Shown here: piece by piece, positions 22,764 through 29,269 of the stretch | How positions within the stretch are numbered: position 1 is the stretch's first letter | Layout of the letters: each line of letters begins with the position of its first letter | Source of the DNA: a virus | IMG/VR virus record: IMGVR_UViG_3300043548_000832 | Span: 1-42,004 of that record | Direction: 5' to 3' (one strand) | DNA length: 42,004 nucleotides | The notes under the pieces: generated by a model | Databases searched by the model: none | What the model saw: only the letters and a program-made list of their open reading frames with translations | What the model was told of the DNA's origin: nothing | Position numbers and translations under genes: made by a program

Positions 22764-23805
22764 GTTTTTCCATCCAACCTAAATAATCAACACTAGGCGG
22801 GGGTGTTCCTTTTTTTTGTGGTTTTATTTCGGGTTTGGTTATTTCTGAATTTACTATATTTTCTCCGTCATAATATTCAGATTTCCACTCTCTACCCTTT
22901 TTACCCATACAAATGTTTTTGCAAAATCTATAATTACCCTTACATTTATCAAAATTATTTTTAATTTGAACCGGTATCCATTCACCATTTTTTTTGATTA
23001 CCATATCAACTCCCAACAAATCCCCAAAAGAAAAATCACCGCTGAAAATCTTTACATTTTCTTTACCATATTCAGTTTTCAATCTTACGAATGCCTCTTC
23101 TTCTGATTTCTGCCCTTTTTCTGTAGTTTCTTGAATGGTTGAGTAAACATTTTTCATTATAGAGATGGCAAAGTTGGTATTTTCATCATTACCAAAATAA
23201 CTAAAAATAAAATTTGTAAAAAATGGCTCAGATAACTTGTCTCTTTTTGATGGATTTTCAAAATACATTTCAAAGATATCATTGAAACTTTTTGAGACTA
23301 AACCCTTTCTATTTCTAAAATCTGTTAGTAAATATGCCAGAGCACTGTAGTTTGTATTCAATTTAGACAACTCGTCATATTTTATTTCATCACCTACTTT
23401 TTTAACAAAAAGAAAAGTTTTTGCAAATTCTTTTTTGAAATTTTTTATTGAGTCTTCGGCTTTACCACAAGACTGTTTCGTAAATGTTTCCAAATCGTTT
23501 AGATTTTTTGTATTTTTTGTGAAAAAAGGGTCATCTTCGGAATAAAATTTAATCCTTTCTCTATATTTTTCTTCAGTATCGTCTTTTAGTTTAGATGCAA
23601 TTATTGATATTGATTTTTTTACTCTATTTTTAATATCGTAATTTAACCTAAATTTGCTTTCAGCTGATTTACACCAATCTTTCAATTCAGAATTTTGAGG
23701 AAAAAGATTACAACCATATTGCCAAACATTATTATTAGACGATTCACTCAAAAACCCTTTTTTTTGTATTTCTTCTCTTAAAACTCTTCTTATTAAATCT
23801 TTCAT
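22756..23805 (-). CDS. Tagged nuclease-fold-like protein, paralog of 24053
   Basis: 349 residues. Starts MKDLIRRVLREEIQKKGFLS, a tag form shared with the gene at 24053. Long helical middle. Near 230-285, EKGQKSEEEAFVRLKTEYG followed by GVDMVIKKNGEWIPVQIKN resembles the E...D...QxK core of PD-(D/E)xK nucleases, with Gln in place of Asp/Glu. The C-terminal extension is proline-rich. TATTTATA lies five bases before the start. Possibly a packaged nuclease or a degenerate relative. Confidence 0.7.
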   Translation of the reverse strand: MKDLIRRVLREEIQKKGFLSESSNNNVWQYGCNLFPQNSELKDWCKSAESKFRLNYDIKNRVKKSISIIASKLKDDTEEKYRERIKFYSEDDPFFTKNTKNLNDLETFTKQSCGKAEDSIKNFKKEFAKTFLFVKKVGDEIKYDELSKLNTNYSALAYLLTDFRNRKGLVSKSFNDIFEMYFENPSKRDKLSEPFFTNFIFSYFGNDENTNFAISIMKNVYSTIQETTEKGQKSEEEAFVRLKTEYGKENVKIFSGDFSFGDLLGVDMVIKKNGEWIPVQIKNNFDKCKGNYRFCKNICMGKKGREWKSEYYDGENIVNSEITKPEIKPQKKGTPPPSVDYLGWMEKQK

Positions 23806-23810
23806 ATCAA

Positions 23811-23818
23811 TATAAATA
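23811..23818 (-). promoter_or_regulatory. TATTTAT box
   Basis: TATTTATA five bases before ATG 23805. Confidence 0.5.
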
Positions 23819-23830
23819 CAAAACTATATC

Positions 23831-24043
23831 CTATTTTTTCTTCTTCATTTCTTTTGCAAGTTCACCAAGAGTTTTTTTCTTTTTATCCCAAGGATTATAT
23901 GTACGTTTCCATTTGTGTTCAACTTCTACAGGTCCTGCGGTAGTCTTGTTCGTATTGTATTTCCAAATAGAAATGCATTCATCATCCTCGTATACGTATT
24001 CGTATTTTATTGGTTTGGGTTCGGGTTTTTTTTCAAATGCCAT
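23831..24043 (-). CDS. Small basic hypothetical protein
   Basis: 70 residues, MAFEKKPEPKPIKYEYVYED, lysine-rich C-terminus ELAKEMKKKK. Lies between the two nuclease-like paralogs in the same direction. Not recognised. Confidence 0.7.
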   Translation of the reverse strand: MAFEKKPEPKPIKYEYVYEDDECISIWKYNTNKTTAGPVEVEHKWKRTYNPWDKKKKTLGELAKEMKKKK

Positions 24044-24052
24044 AAAACAAAA

Positions 24053-25213
24053 TTATTCATTGTCGCAAACTAAACCAAGAAAATCTTCATCAAAAGATTT
24101 TGGTAAGCCCTTACCTGTATCATAAACCCAATATCCGCAATTCCTTTTTTTCTCGGCAGGATACACTAATATCCCCCCGATATCGTAAGATAATAACTTG
24201 GAATACGCTGATTGTGAACTTTTAATTTGTATAGGTACCCATTCATCCTTAAACTTTACCATCAAATCACACTGAAATGTAATATCTACTAAATTACCAT
24301 ATGATGAAAAATTCTTAATGTTTTCTTTAGGAATTCCGTTCGATATCAAATCACTCATAAATTGTCTTTCAGCGTTTTCTCCCTTTTCAGTTGTTTTTTT
24401 AATTCTTTCCACCATTCTTTTGTAATCATAATCAGACTCAGAGTTGTCTGCAAGGATTAATAAAGAAATAATATCAAAATCCGCTAAACTTAATTTTGGA
24501 ACCCCCGATTTAATCATATCTCTGTCCCTTGAATCATACTCAGATAAATCCACAACAGTCTCTATCGGTTTTTCTGTAAAATAATCATTTACTTTATCGG
24601 TCACCGTTCTTCCTACAAGTTTTCCTTCTACATCCTTTTTCGCAATCAATTTTATCCAATTAGTATAGTTGGTGTTAATTCTATTCAGAATTGACCAATC
24701 ATTTTTTTCCACAAATCCAAAAAAATCTCTTGCACCGAGTTGTCTTATTAATTTATTACATTCTTCTGTAATAGTTAAGGGGATTGCTCTATCAGGAAAA
24801 TCAAATTTCTTATTCGTGTCATTGATATTTTTTTTAAAAAATATGAGGTCTCTTACGTTTTCTAATATCCAATTCCTTTCAGGTTGACCAACTTTCACTT
24901 TTTCATTGTTTTGAAGCATTATTCTCTTCTTACTCCTAATGAGTTGATTGTAAGTTTTAGTACCCAAATTTTTAATTAAATCATGAATTTTTTGGTTATT
25001 TCTGAGGGAGTCCAAAATTGAAGTTGCATAATACTCTTTTTTGAATTGAGATATTGCTTTATTGTATTCCGCCTTTGTAATTTTTCCAGTTACTCTTAAC
25101 TTGAGTCCGATATTTTGCAAAGTTACGTCAGGTCCCTGATAATTTCTCAACATCTCATAGGTATCATACTTTTCCTGTTGTTCTAGTAAAATTTTTCTTA
25201 TCAAATCTTTCAT
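24053..25213 (-). CDS. Tagged nuclease-fold-like protein, paralog of 22756
   Basis: 386 residues, starting MKDLIRKILLEQQEKYDTYE. Same plan as the gene at 22756: tag, long helical part, then KKTTEKGENAERQFMSDLIS and ITFQCDLMVKFKDEWVPIQI plus KSSQ, a D...QxK core like PD-(D/E)xK nucleases. The common EKG-x-x-x-E segment and the W-[IV]-P-[VI]-Q-I-K stretch link the two. TATTTATT lies five bases before ATG. Confidence 0.7.
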   Translation of the reverse strand: MKDLIRKILLEQQEKYDTYEMLRNYQGPDVTLQNIGLKLRVTGKITKAEYNKAISQFKKEYYATSILDSLRNNQKIHDLIKNLGTKTYNQLIRSKKRIMLQNNEKVKVGQPERNWILENVRDLIFFKKNINDTNKKFDFPDRAIPLTITEECNKLIRQLGARDFFGFVEKNDWSILNRINTNYTNWIKLIAKKDVEGKLVGRTVTDKVNDYFTEKPIETVVDLSEYDSRDRDMIKSGVPKLSLADFDIISLLILADNSESDYDYKRMVERIKKTTEKGENAERQFMSDLISNGIPKENIKNFSSYGNLVDITFQCDLMVKFKDEWVPIQIKSSQSAYSKLLSYDIGGILVYPAEKKRNCGYWVYDTGKGLPKSFDEDFLGLVCDNE

Positions 25214-25218
25214 TACTT

Positions 25219-25226
25219 AATAAATA
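25219..25226 (-). promoter_or_regulatory. TATTTAT box
   Basis: TATTTATT five bases before ATG 25213. Confidence 0.5.
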
Positions 25227-25231
25227 CTGAA

Positions 25232-25262
25232 TTAAAATAAAAAGGGGAGACCGTCGTCTCCC
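25232..25262 (-). terminator. Strong minus-strand terminator
   Basis: GGGAGAC-GACG-GTCTCCC on the minus strand (stem 25245-25251 with 25256-25262), then CTTTTTATTT. A perfect seven-pair stem ending the RNA region upstream of 25213. Confidence 0.85.
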
Positions 25263-25560
25263 AGAAGTCCCCGTCAGGACAAGATTCGAGTTGTTTGGAG
25301 GTGGGTCAATCTCTGAAACCCGTAAAGTAGGACGTACTTCTGTTTTTTTGTTTCAAGTCTGAAAAAACGTACCTGAGAAAAAAAGACTCGGTGAGTTGTG
25401 TCTTTTACAGTAGGACTGAGGTTACCACTCTCATAAACTGCCCGTGTTTTAATAACCTTTATTTCTAATTTATATAGCGGAGAAGAATAAAGGTAAGGTG
25501 AGTATGGGGAACCACCAATTAAGAACCATTCCGCTGTCCTGTTTCATTACAAAGATAAGT
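25245..25560 (-). ncRNA. Candidate structured RNA, promoter to terminator
   Basis: No convincing gene. Reading the minus strand from a TATCTTTG box (25550-25557) to the terminator there are long complementary segments. AGCGGA (25535-25530) pairs with TCCGCT (25481-25476), and ACCTTTATT (25494-25486) with AATAAAGGT (25463-25455). These interleave, giving an H-type pseudoknot layout. CAGAAGT (25342-25336) pairs with ACTTCTG (25268-25262) near the 3' end. It is not RNase P or tmRNA by any motif I can see. Confidence 0.6.
25550..25557 (-). promoter_or_regulatory. Bacteroidota-type -7 box in the RNA region
   Basis: TATCTTTG on the minus strand, preceded by TTTGTTTGT about 20 bases upstream as possible -33 element. 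Confidence 0.45.
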
Positions 25561-25664
25561 AAGTTTCGACAAACAAACAAATCTTTTAGAAAATTTTTTG
25601 TGGGACCTCCTGTCTACTTTTATAGGTCATTGCTTCAATACAGACGACACAAAAACACTTTTCG

Positions 25665-25758
25665 TGGTTGGGAGTGGAGTCGAACCACTGGCACACCGCT
25701 GTTCAGGCGGATGCTCTACCAATGTGAACTCAAGGAACACAACTGAGCTACCACAACC
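25665..25758 (-). tRNA. tRNA-Phe(GAA) with D-loop insertion
   Basis: 94 bases. Anticodon arm CCGC-CTGAACA-GCGG gives GAA; T-arm AGTGG-TTCGACT-CCACT; acceptor 3' strand CCCAACC with discriminator A. The 5' strand GGTTGTGG pairs only if one T is bulged. The D-arm AGCTCAGTTG ... GTAGAGC is normal except for about 20 extra bases (TGTTCCTTGAGTTCACATTG) inside the loop. Position 37 is C, unusual. May be an altered, decoy or defective tRNA. CCA is not encoded. Confidence 0.82.
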
Positions 25759-25775
25759 ATATTTAAAGAACTTAA

Positions 25776-25834
25776 AAATAACAACTTTACTCTATAGCTA
25801 CCGATATTGAGATTTGATTTCGGAGTTGTTATTT
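25776..25834 (-). ncRNA. Long hairpin upstream of tRNA-Phe
   Basis: AAATAACAACT at 25776-25786 and AGTTGTTATTT at 25824-25834 form an 11-pair perfect stem around a 37-base loop. It would be the leader of the tRNA-Phe transcript. Confidence 0.5.
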
Positions 25835-25840
25835 CTTTTA

Positions 25841-25848
25841 CAAAGATA
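25841..25848 (-). promoter_or_regulatory. Bacteroidota-type -7 box before tRNA-Phe
   Basis: TATCTTTG on the minus strand just before the hairpin; likely promoter of the tRNA transcript. Confidence 0.5.
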
Positions 25849-25886
25849 AAAAGTAGTTTTTAAACTATCAAATTTTTTTTAAAAAA

Positions 25887-26038
25887 TTAGTTGGGTTCGG
25901 TCGGAAAACCATCCATTTGTTTTTCTTGGTGGGACATCCAATAGTTTTTCACCGTCTTTACTGACATATTCCCAATACGTAGATAGGGAGGGATGAGACC
26001 CTGTTATAATATTAGATTAACCTCCTACACCCAACTAA
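25887..26038 (-). ncRNA. Candidate RNA closed by a 10-pair terminal stem
   Basis: TTAGTTGGGT at 26038-26029 and ACCCAACTAA at 25896-25887 (minus strand) close about 130 bases; a run of T follows directly, so the element could end in a terminator. Inside, GTAGGAGG can pair with CCTCCCTAT with one bulge, and GGTG with CACC. No open frame of note. Confidence 0.5.
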
Positions 26039-26059
26039 ATAATTTTATCAAAGAACGAA

Positions 26060-26141
26060 ATTTGAATACCGAGTATCTTTCATTGCCTATGAGTTTCAAA
26101 TCCTTTACGAAGGTATGAGGTATTTTTTAACCAATCAAATT
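26060..26141. other. Gene-free stretch with complementary arms
   Basis: Between the RNA element and the gene at 26142. AATACC (near 26069) pairs with GGTATT (near 26120), enclosing CCTTTACGAAGG. Direction unknown; part of the roughly 930-base gene-free region. Confidence 0.35.
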
Positions 26142-26426
26142 TTATTTCAACATATCTAAATAAAATTTTACAGTTCTTCTGAGAGCTGGTTTTTCTACTG
26201 ATGTGAATATTCCTTCTAAAATAGAAGATATTTTATTTACCAAATACTTTTTATTTTGAGAAAGCATGTATAACTTGTCATCCACCAAAATCTGTTTAAC
26301 CGGGGAATCCATAAATTTCATATCAAATTCGTAAATAGGATAATTTCTTTTCAAATGAGTTAAAACCTCTTTTGATATATTGTCTTCGTATTTTTTCTTT
26401 ATTTCTTCTTTTTCTTGTTCTGACAT
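26142..26426 (-). CDS. Tagged small protein
   Basis: 94 residues from ATG 26426; a longer in-frame extension covers the divergent gene and is rejected. Starts MSEQEKEEIKKKYEDNISKE, the SEEEKxxI tag form. Then YPIYEFDMKFMDSPVKQILV and a basic C-terminus. TATTTATT is nine bases upstream. Function unknown. Confidence 0.7.
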   Translation of the reverse strand: MSEQEKEEIKKKYEDNISKEVLTHLKRNYPIYEFDMKFMDSPVKQILVDDKLYMLSQNKKYLVNKISSILEGIFTSVEKPALRRTVKFYLDMLK

Positions 26427-26435
26427 TAACATATA

Positions 26436-26443
26436 AATAAATA
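26436..26443 (-). promoter_or_regulatory. TATTTAT box
   Basis: TATTTATT nine bases before ATG 26426; divergent from the box at 26450. Confidence 0.5.
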
Positions 26444-26449
26444 TAGGGA

Positions 26450-26457
26450 TATTTATC
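26450..26457 (+). promoter_or_regulatory. TATTTAT box
   Basis: TATTTATC 15 bases before ATG 26473. Confidence 0.45.
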
Positions 26458-26472
26458 TTCAAAATACATTTT

Positions 26473-26595
26473 ATGGCAAAAGGCACTAATGATTCGAGGA
26501 AAGTTTCTTTCGGTAAAAAGAAGAGTAGGGTTGCTAAAAAATCCTTTAACAAACACGATAGAAGTGAAAAAAATTACAGAGGACAAGGACGATAA
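26473..26595 (+). CDS. Very small basic protein (40 residues)
   Basis: MAKGTNDSRKVSFGKKKSRV followed by AKKSFNKHDRSEKNYRGQGR. Highly basic and polar, likely nucleic-acid binding. A near-perfect terminator starts inside its last codons, and a TATTTATC box lies upstream, which supports a real monocistronic gene. Confidence 0.75.
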   Translation: MAKGTNDSRKVSFGKKKSRVAKKSFNKHDRSEKNYRGQGR

Positions 26596-26619
26596 TCTAC
26601 AATCGTCCTTTTTTTTTAT
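26585..26619 (+). terminator. Rho-independent terminator
   Basis: AGGACGAT-AATCTACA-ATCGTCCT followed by TTTTTTTT. Eight perfect pairs; the 5' arm overlaps the last codons of the basic protein. Confidence 0.88.
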
Positions 26620-26630
26620 TAAATTTTAAT

Positions 26631-26915
26631 GTGAATTTAAAAAATAGATACATACGAATCATCGAAAAGTACCTTAACGTCATAAAAAAAGATGATGTTG
26701 AGCTGATGTATGGGAAAGGAACAAAAATTAAAGTTCGTAATATAAATCCATCAATTTCAAATAATTCAATAACAGTAGAGGTTGTCATCGTTCTCGGAGA
26801 GGTAATCACCGAAGAGGTTTTAGATTCGTCGCTAACACCTTATCTTATTCAAGATATACTCGAACTTATTTTTCCAGATGTAATAACGAAAACAATTGTG
26901 AGTTGGGATGTTTAA
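26631..26915 (+). CDS. Hypothetical protein
   Basis: 94 residues, starting MNLKNRYIRIIEKYLNVIKK; alternating hydrophobic strands (SITVEVVIVLGEVI) and a helical C-terminus. Converges with the gene at 26918. Not recognised. Confidence 0.65.
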   Translation: MNLKNRYIRIIEKYLNVIKKDDVELMYGKGTKIKVRNINPSISNNSITVEVVIVLGEVITEEVLDSSLTPYLIQDILELIFPDVITKTIVSWDV

Positions 26916-26917
26916 AA

Positions 26918-27220
26918 TTAACCGTTAATTATTTTGTTGTGCAAATCAGTATTCTCTCTTTGTAAAAATTCAACTTTGACGGCCAGTGCGGCAACCTGCT
27001 CTGTGAGTTTTAAAATTGTATTTCTCATGTCATCTTTTTCTTTAGAGCTCGATTCTAAAAGGGCTTCGAGTTTCAATATTCTATCTCGACAATCTAATCT
27101 CATAAAATCTTCTTCGTTTTCTTTTCTAATTGCTCTTTTTTCATAAAATCTCCAAGCACTTGCCGAACCAAGAACGGTAACAACACTTATAAGAACCGTC
27201 CATAAAGATGAATTATCCAT
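26918..27220 (-). CDS. Small membrane-anchored coiled-coil protein
   Basis: 100 residues: membrane segment near 7-23 (WTVLISVVTVLGSASAW), then a long coiled coil with RILKLEALLESSSKEK and ILKLTEQVAALAVKVEFLQR. Spanin-like topology but far from the lysis genes. TATTTATG is 14 bases upstream. Confidence 0.75.
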   Translation of the reverse strand: MDNSSLWTVLISVVTVLGSASAWRFYEKRAIRKENEEDFMRLDCRDRILKLEALLESSSKEKDDMRNTILKLTEQVAALAVKVEFLQRENTDLHNKIING

Positions 27221-27234
27221 AATACGAATTTTAT

Positions 27235-27242
27235 CATAAATA
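27235..27242 (-). promoter_or_regulatory. TATTTAT box
   Basis: TATTTATG 14 bases before ATG 27220. Confidence 0.45.
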
Positions 27243-27286
27243 TTAAAATTTATGAAAAAATAAGACTTTTTGTCGGGAGGGCAATA

Positions 27287-27311
27287 ATTATTATTCTTTC
27301 AGAATAATAAT
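27287..27311. repeat. Perfect 11-bp inverted repeat
   Basis: ATTATTATTCT-TTC-AGAATAATAAT between the genes at 26918 and 27369. AT-only apart from one pair; could be a weak terminator or a binding site. Confidence 0.6.
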
Positions 27312-27342
27312 ATAATTAAAAAAATAATATGATTAAAAAAAA

Positions 27343-27356
27343 ACTAGTATACTAGT
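27343..27356. repeat. 14-bp palindrome
   Basis: ACTAGTATACTAGT, perfectly self-complementary, 13 bases beyond the 3' end of the gene at 27369. Possible protein-binding site. Confidence 0.55.
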
Positions 27357-27368
27357 TCTAGAGAATTT

Positions 27369-27644
27369 TCACAAAAATCCGATACAACATTCATACCCAA
27401 ATGTCATTTCCAAAAATTCTTCAATTTCACGATTTGTTTTAAATTTGTAAAAATATCTATAGTCGATTTCCACACTGTTTGTTCTTCTTAACATGATAAA
27501 TAATGTATACGAATCGGGTTTCCACGAACCATTTACCGAGTCAAAAGAGTTAGTCTCTACAATATTGAACTCTTCAATTGTTAACCCAGAATAAGACGTA
27601 TTTAGTGCTTTTTGGCACATATTTTTCATTCTATTTTTGTCCAT
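27369..27644 (-). CDS. Hypothetical protein
   Basis: 91 residues, mixed alpha/beta (YTLFIMLRRTNSVEIDYRYF, NREIEEFLEMTFGYECC). Overlaps the upstream DUF2452 gene by 19 bases. Not recognised. Confidence 0.7.
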   Translation of the reverse strand: MDKNRMKNMCQKALNTSYSGLTIEEFNIVETNSFDSVNGSWKPDSYTLFIMLRRTNSVEIDYRYFYKFKTNREIEEFLEMTFGYECCIGFL

Positions 27645-28009
27645 GTCATGTCTGAATTCAATACAACAGAATACAAATATTTTTTATTCCATTCGTTAGG
27701 TTTAATCATCGATAATGTTCTACCACCTTCAGAATCCTCGTATAAGTGGTATATCTCCCCGATAATAGGTTCAAATTTATATTTTGAGTCATACACCTCT
27801 TGGGTGAGTTCGAACGATTTTTGAAGGGTTTCTGCCTCTTTTAGGAGTTCTTTATATCTTCTATCGAATACCTTGTTGACTTTTTCAGTTCCGTTTCTCT
27901 TAAACGTCGTTAAATCAGTTGGGACAATTTTAGGTGCAGCAACGTGTGCCGGATAGGACATTATATTTGGTTTCAGATTTACCTTATCTATGTGAGATTG
28001 TGTGGACAT
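27626..28009 (-). CDS. DUF2452 protein
   Basis: 127 residues from ATG 28009, which shares a base with the upstream TGA. VNLKPNIMSYPAHVAAPKIV, RRYKELLKEAETLQKSFE and KYKFEPIIGEIYHLYEDSEG match the DUF2452 family common in flavobacteria and their phages. No biochemical function known. It points to a Bacteroidota host. Confidence 0.85.
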   Translation of the reverse strand: MSTQSHIDKVNLKPNIMSYPAHVAAPKIVPTDLTTFKRNGTEKVNKVFDRRYKELLKEAETLQKSFELTQEVYDSKYKFEPIIGEIYHLYEDSEGGRTLSMIKPNEWNKKYLYSVVLNSDMTWTKIE

Positions 28010-28632
28010 CAAATTAGTTCTAAAATTGTTTCAGAATAGGTTGGCGAAAATATTATGTGGGGTCTATCATTATCACAGTCCGAAAATAAAGAACTCAAAA
28101 GAGGAACTAATTTTTTCAGTATAGTTTCTCTAACTCTTCTTTCTATTTTAGGAGTCATAAGTTCTACCGAATGTGTGGGAGAAACCGTTATATGTATTTC
28201 TACTATTTTTTTTGATACTCCCCAAATGTCAATATCACGTAATTCTGTCACATCTAGAATAAACGGATACCATTTTGTTAAAAAATGTTTCACAACCTGT
28301 AATTTGTCATTTGTATCGGGTTTCTCGTACGTTTGCATCAATGGACTTGATGGTTCTGGATATTGTGTATTTAATGACGACGTTGGTGAAGGAGTTCGTA
28401 TTATGTCTGTACCCGGAATTCTTATTTCTGAGAATACAGAGTTGGGTGTCATCGGAGGTTGAGTTTGGAAATGAACCTCTCTATTATGAAAATTCGTCAA
28501 ACTAGAATTTGCAAGTGTCCAGAACCCATGTTCTTCAGGAACATATTCCGGAGTCGGCCTTGGTGATTTTTTACCATACAATTTATCATGTAATGAAGAC
28601 CACTTGTTAACCAAATCTAAAAATTTACCCAT
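28009..28632 (-). CDS. Proline-rich hypothetical protein
   Basis: 207 residues. The first half is low complexity and Pro/Ser/Thr-rich (RTPSPTSSLNTQYPEPSSPL); the C-terminal half is a folded-looking alpha/beta part with KKIVEIHITVSPTHSVELMT and RETILKKLVPLLSSLF. The start codon comes three bases after a terminator-like hairpin. Not recognised. Confidence 0.75.
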   Translation of the reverse strand: MGKFLDLVNKWSSLHDKLYGKKSPRPTPEYVPEEHGFWTLANSSLTNFHNREVHFQTQPPMTPNSVFSEIRIPGTDIIRTPSPTSSLNTQYPEPSSPLMQTYEKPDTNDKLQVVKHFLTKWYPFILDVTELRDIDIWGVSKKIVEIHITVSPTHSVELMTPKIERRVRETILKKLVPLLSSLFSDCDNDRPHIIFSPTYSETILELI

Positions 28633-28635
28633 AAA

Positions 28636-28658
28636 AAAGCCCCTTATGATGGGGCTTT
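28636..28658 (-). terminator. Hairpin directly upstream of a start codon
   Basis: AAAGCCCC-ATCATAA-GGGGCTTT followed by TTT then ATG on the minus strand. Ends the transcript of the gene at 28690 and sits in what would be the leader of the gene at 28009. Confidence 0.75.
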
Positions 28659-28689
28659 AAATATACTAACTCAAAAACTAAAAAACAAA

Positions 28690-29190
28690 TCAATTCCCTT
28701 TAATCATTCCCAATCCATGTTTTATATATTCTTTTGCTCTATCTGAAACATGGTCCATTTCGAAAACCTTTTCAATATCCTTAACGAGCTCCTCACCATG
28801 TTTATTTTCTTTGTACAATTCAATAATTTTATCCATGGCTCTATTACACTCTTTTTTTGTTTCGTCAAAATAATTGTATGGTTTGTAGGTTTTTAAATTG
28901 TTTACTAGTTTGGAAACTAAATCCATTCCACCATCAGTTATTTTTGGATGTAATCTGGCAGTTTTCAAGAGCTCAAGAATGTCAACTAAACCGTTTACAC
29001 CATTTTTTCTTAGTTGAACTCCTTCGATATAATCTTCCGCCTCTCCATCACCAACAATCTCTTCTAAAGTTTTTGTATTACCCTTATGACAAAATCTCTT
29101 ACTTTCAGATTTTGGGGTAGATTGTTCAAAAAAGTATTGTCCTCTAATACTTTTCTTTTCTTCTTCTGATATAATAAATCTTCTATTCAT
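28690..29190 (-). CDS. Tagged hypothetical protein
   Basis: 166 residues starting MNRRFIISEEEKKSIRGQYF, the ISEEEK tag form with ISE as [I/L]xE element. The rest is helical and charged, with KTLEEIVGDGEAEDYIEGVQ and DIEKVFEMDHVSDRAKEYIK. Box TATTTATA is three bases upstream. Function unknown. Confidence 0.75.
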   Translation of the reverse strand: MNRRFIISEEEKKSIRGQYFFEQSTPKSESKRFCHKGNTKTLEEIVGDGEAEDYIEGVQLRKNGVNGLVDILELLKTARLHPKITDGGMDLVSKLVNNLKTYKPYNYFDETKKECNRAMDKIIELYKENKHGEELVKDIEKVFEMDHVSDRAKEYIKHGLGMIKGN

Positions 29191-29193
29191 ACC

Positions 29194-29201
29194 TATAAAT
29201 A
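29194..29201 (-). promoter_or_regulatory. TATTTAT box
   Basis: TATTTATA three bases before ATG 29190. Confidence 0.5.
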
Positions 29202-29258
29202 TAGAAAAGTTTCAAAATGGTAATATTCAAATTTAGATAAAATTAAGTTATCAAACGG

Positions 29259-29266
29259 TATTTATT
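29259..29266 (+). promoter_or_regulatory. TATTTAT box
   Basis: TATTTATT three bases before ATG 29270. Confidence 0.5.
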
Positions 29267-29269
29267 TTT

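Noticed and set aside
25498-25810. Two plus-strand open frames over the tRNA-Phe region
   Set aside because: They run across the antisense of tRNA-Phe and of the structured RNA, so they are chance frames.
28055-28505. Plus-strand frames opposite 28009-28632
   Set aside because: Antisense to a gene that is coupled to DUF2452 by stop/start overlap; no promoter or typical start.
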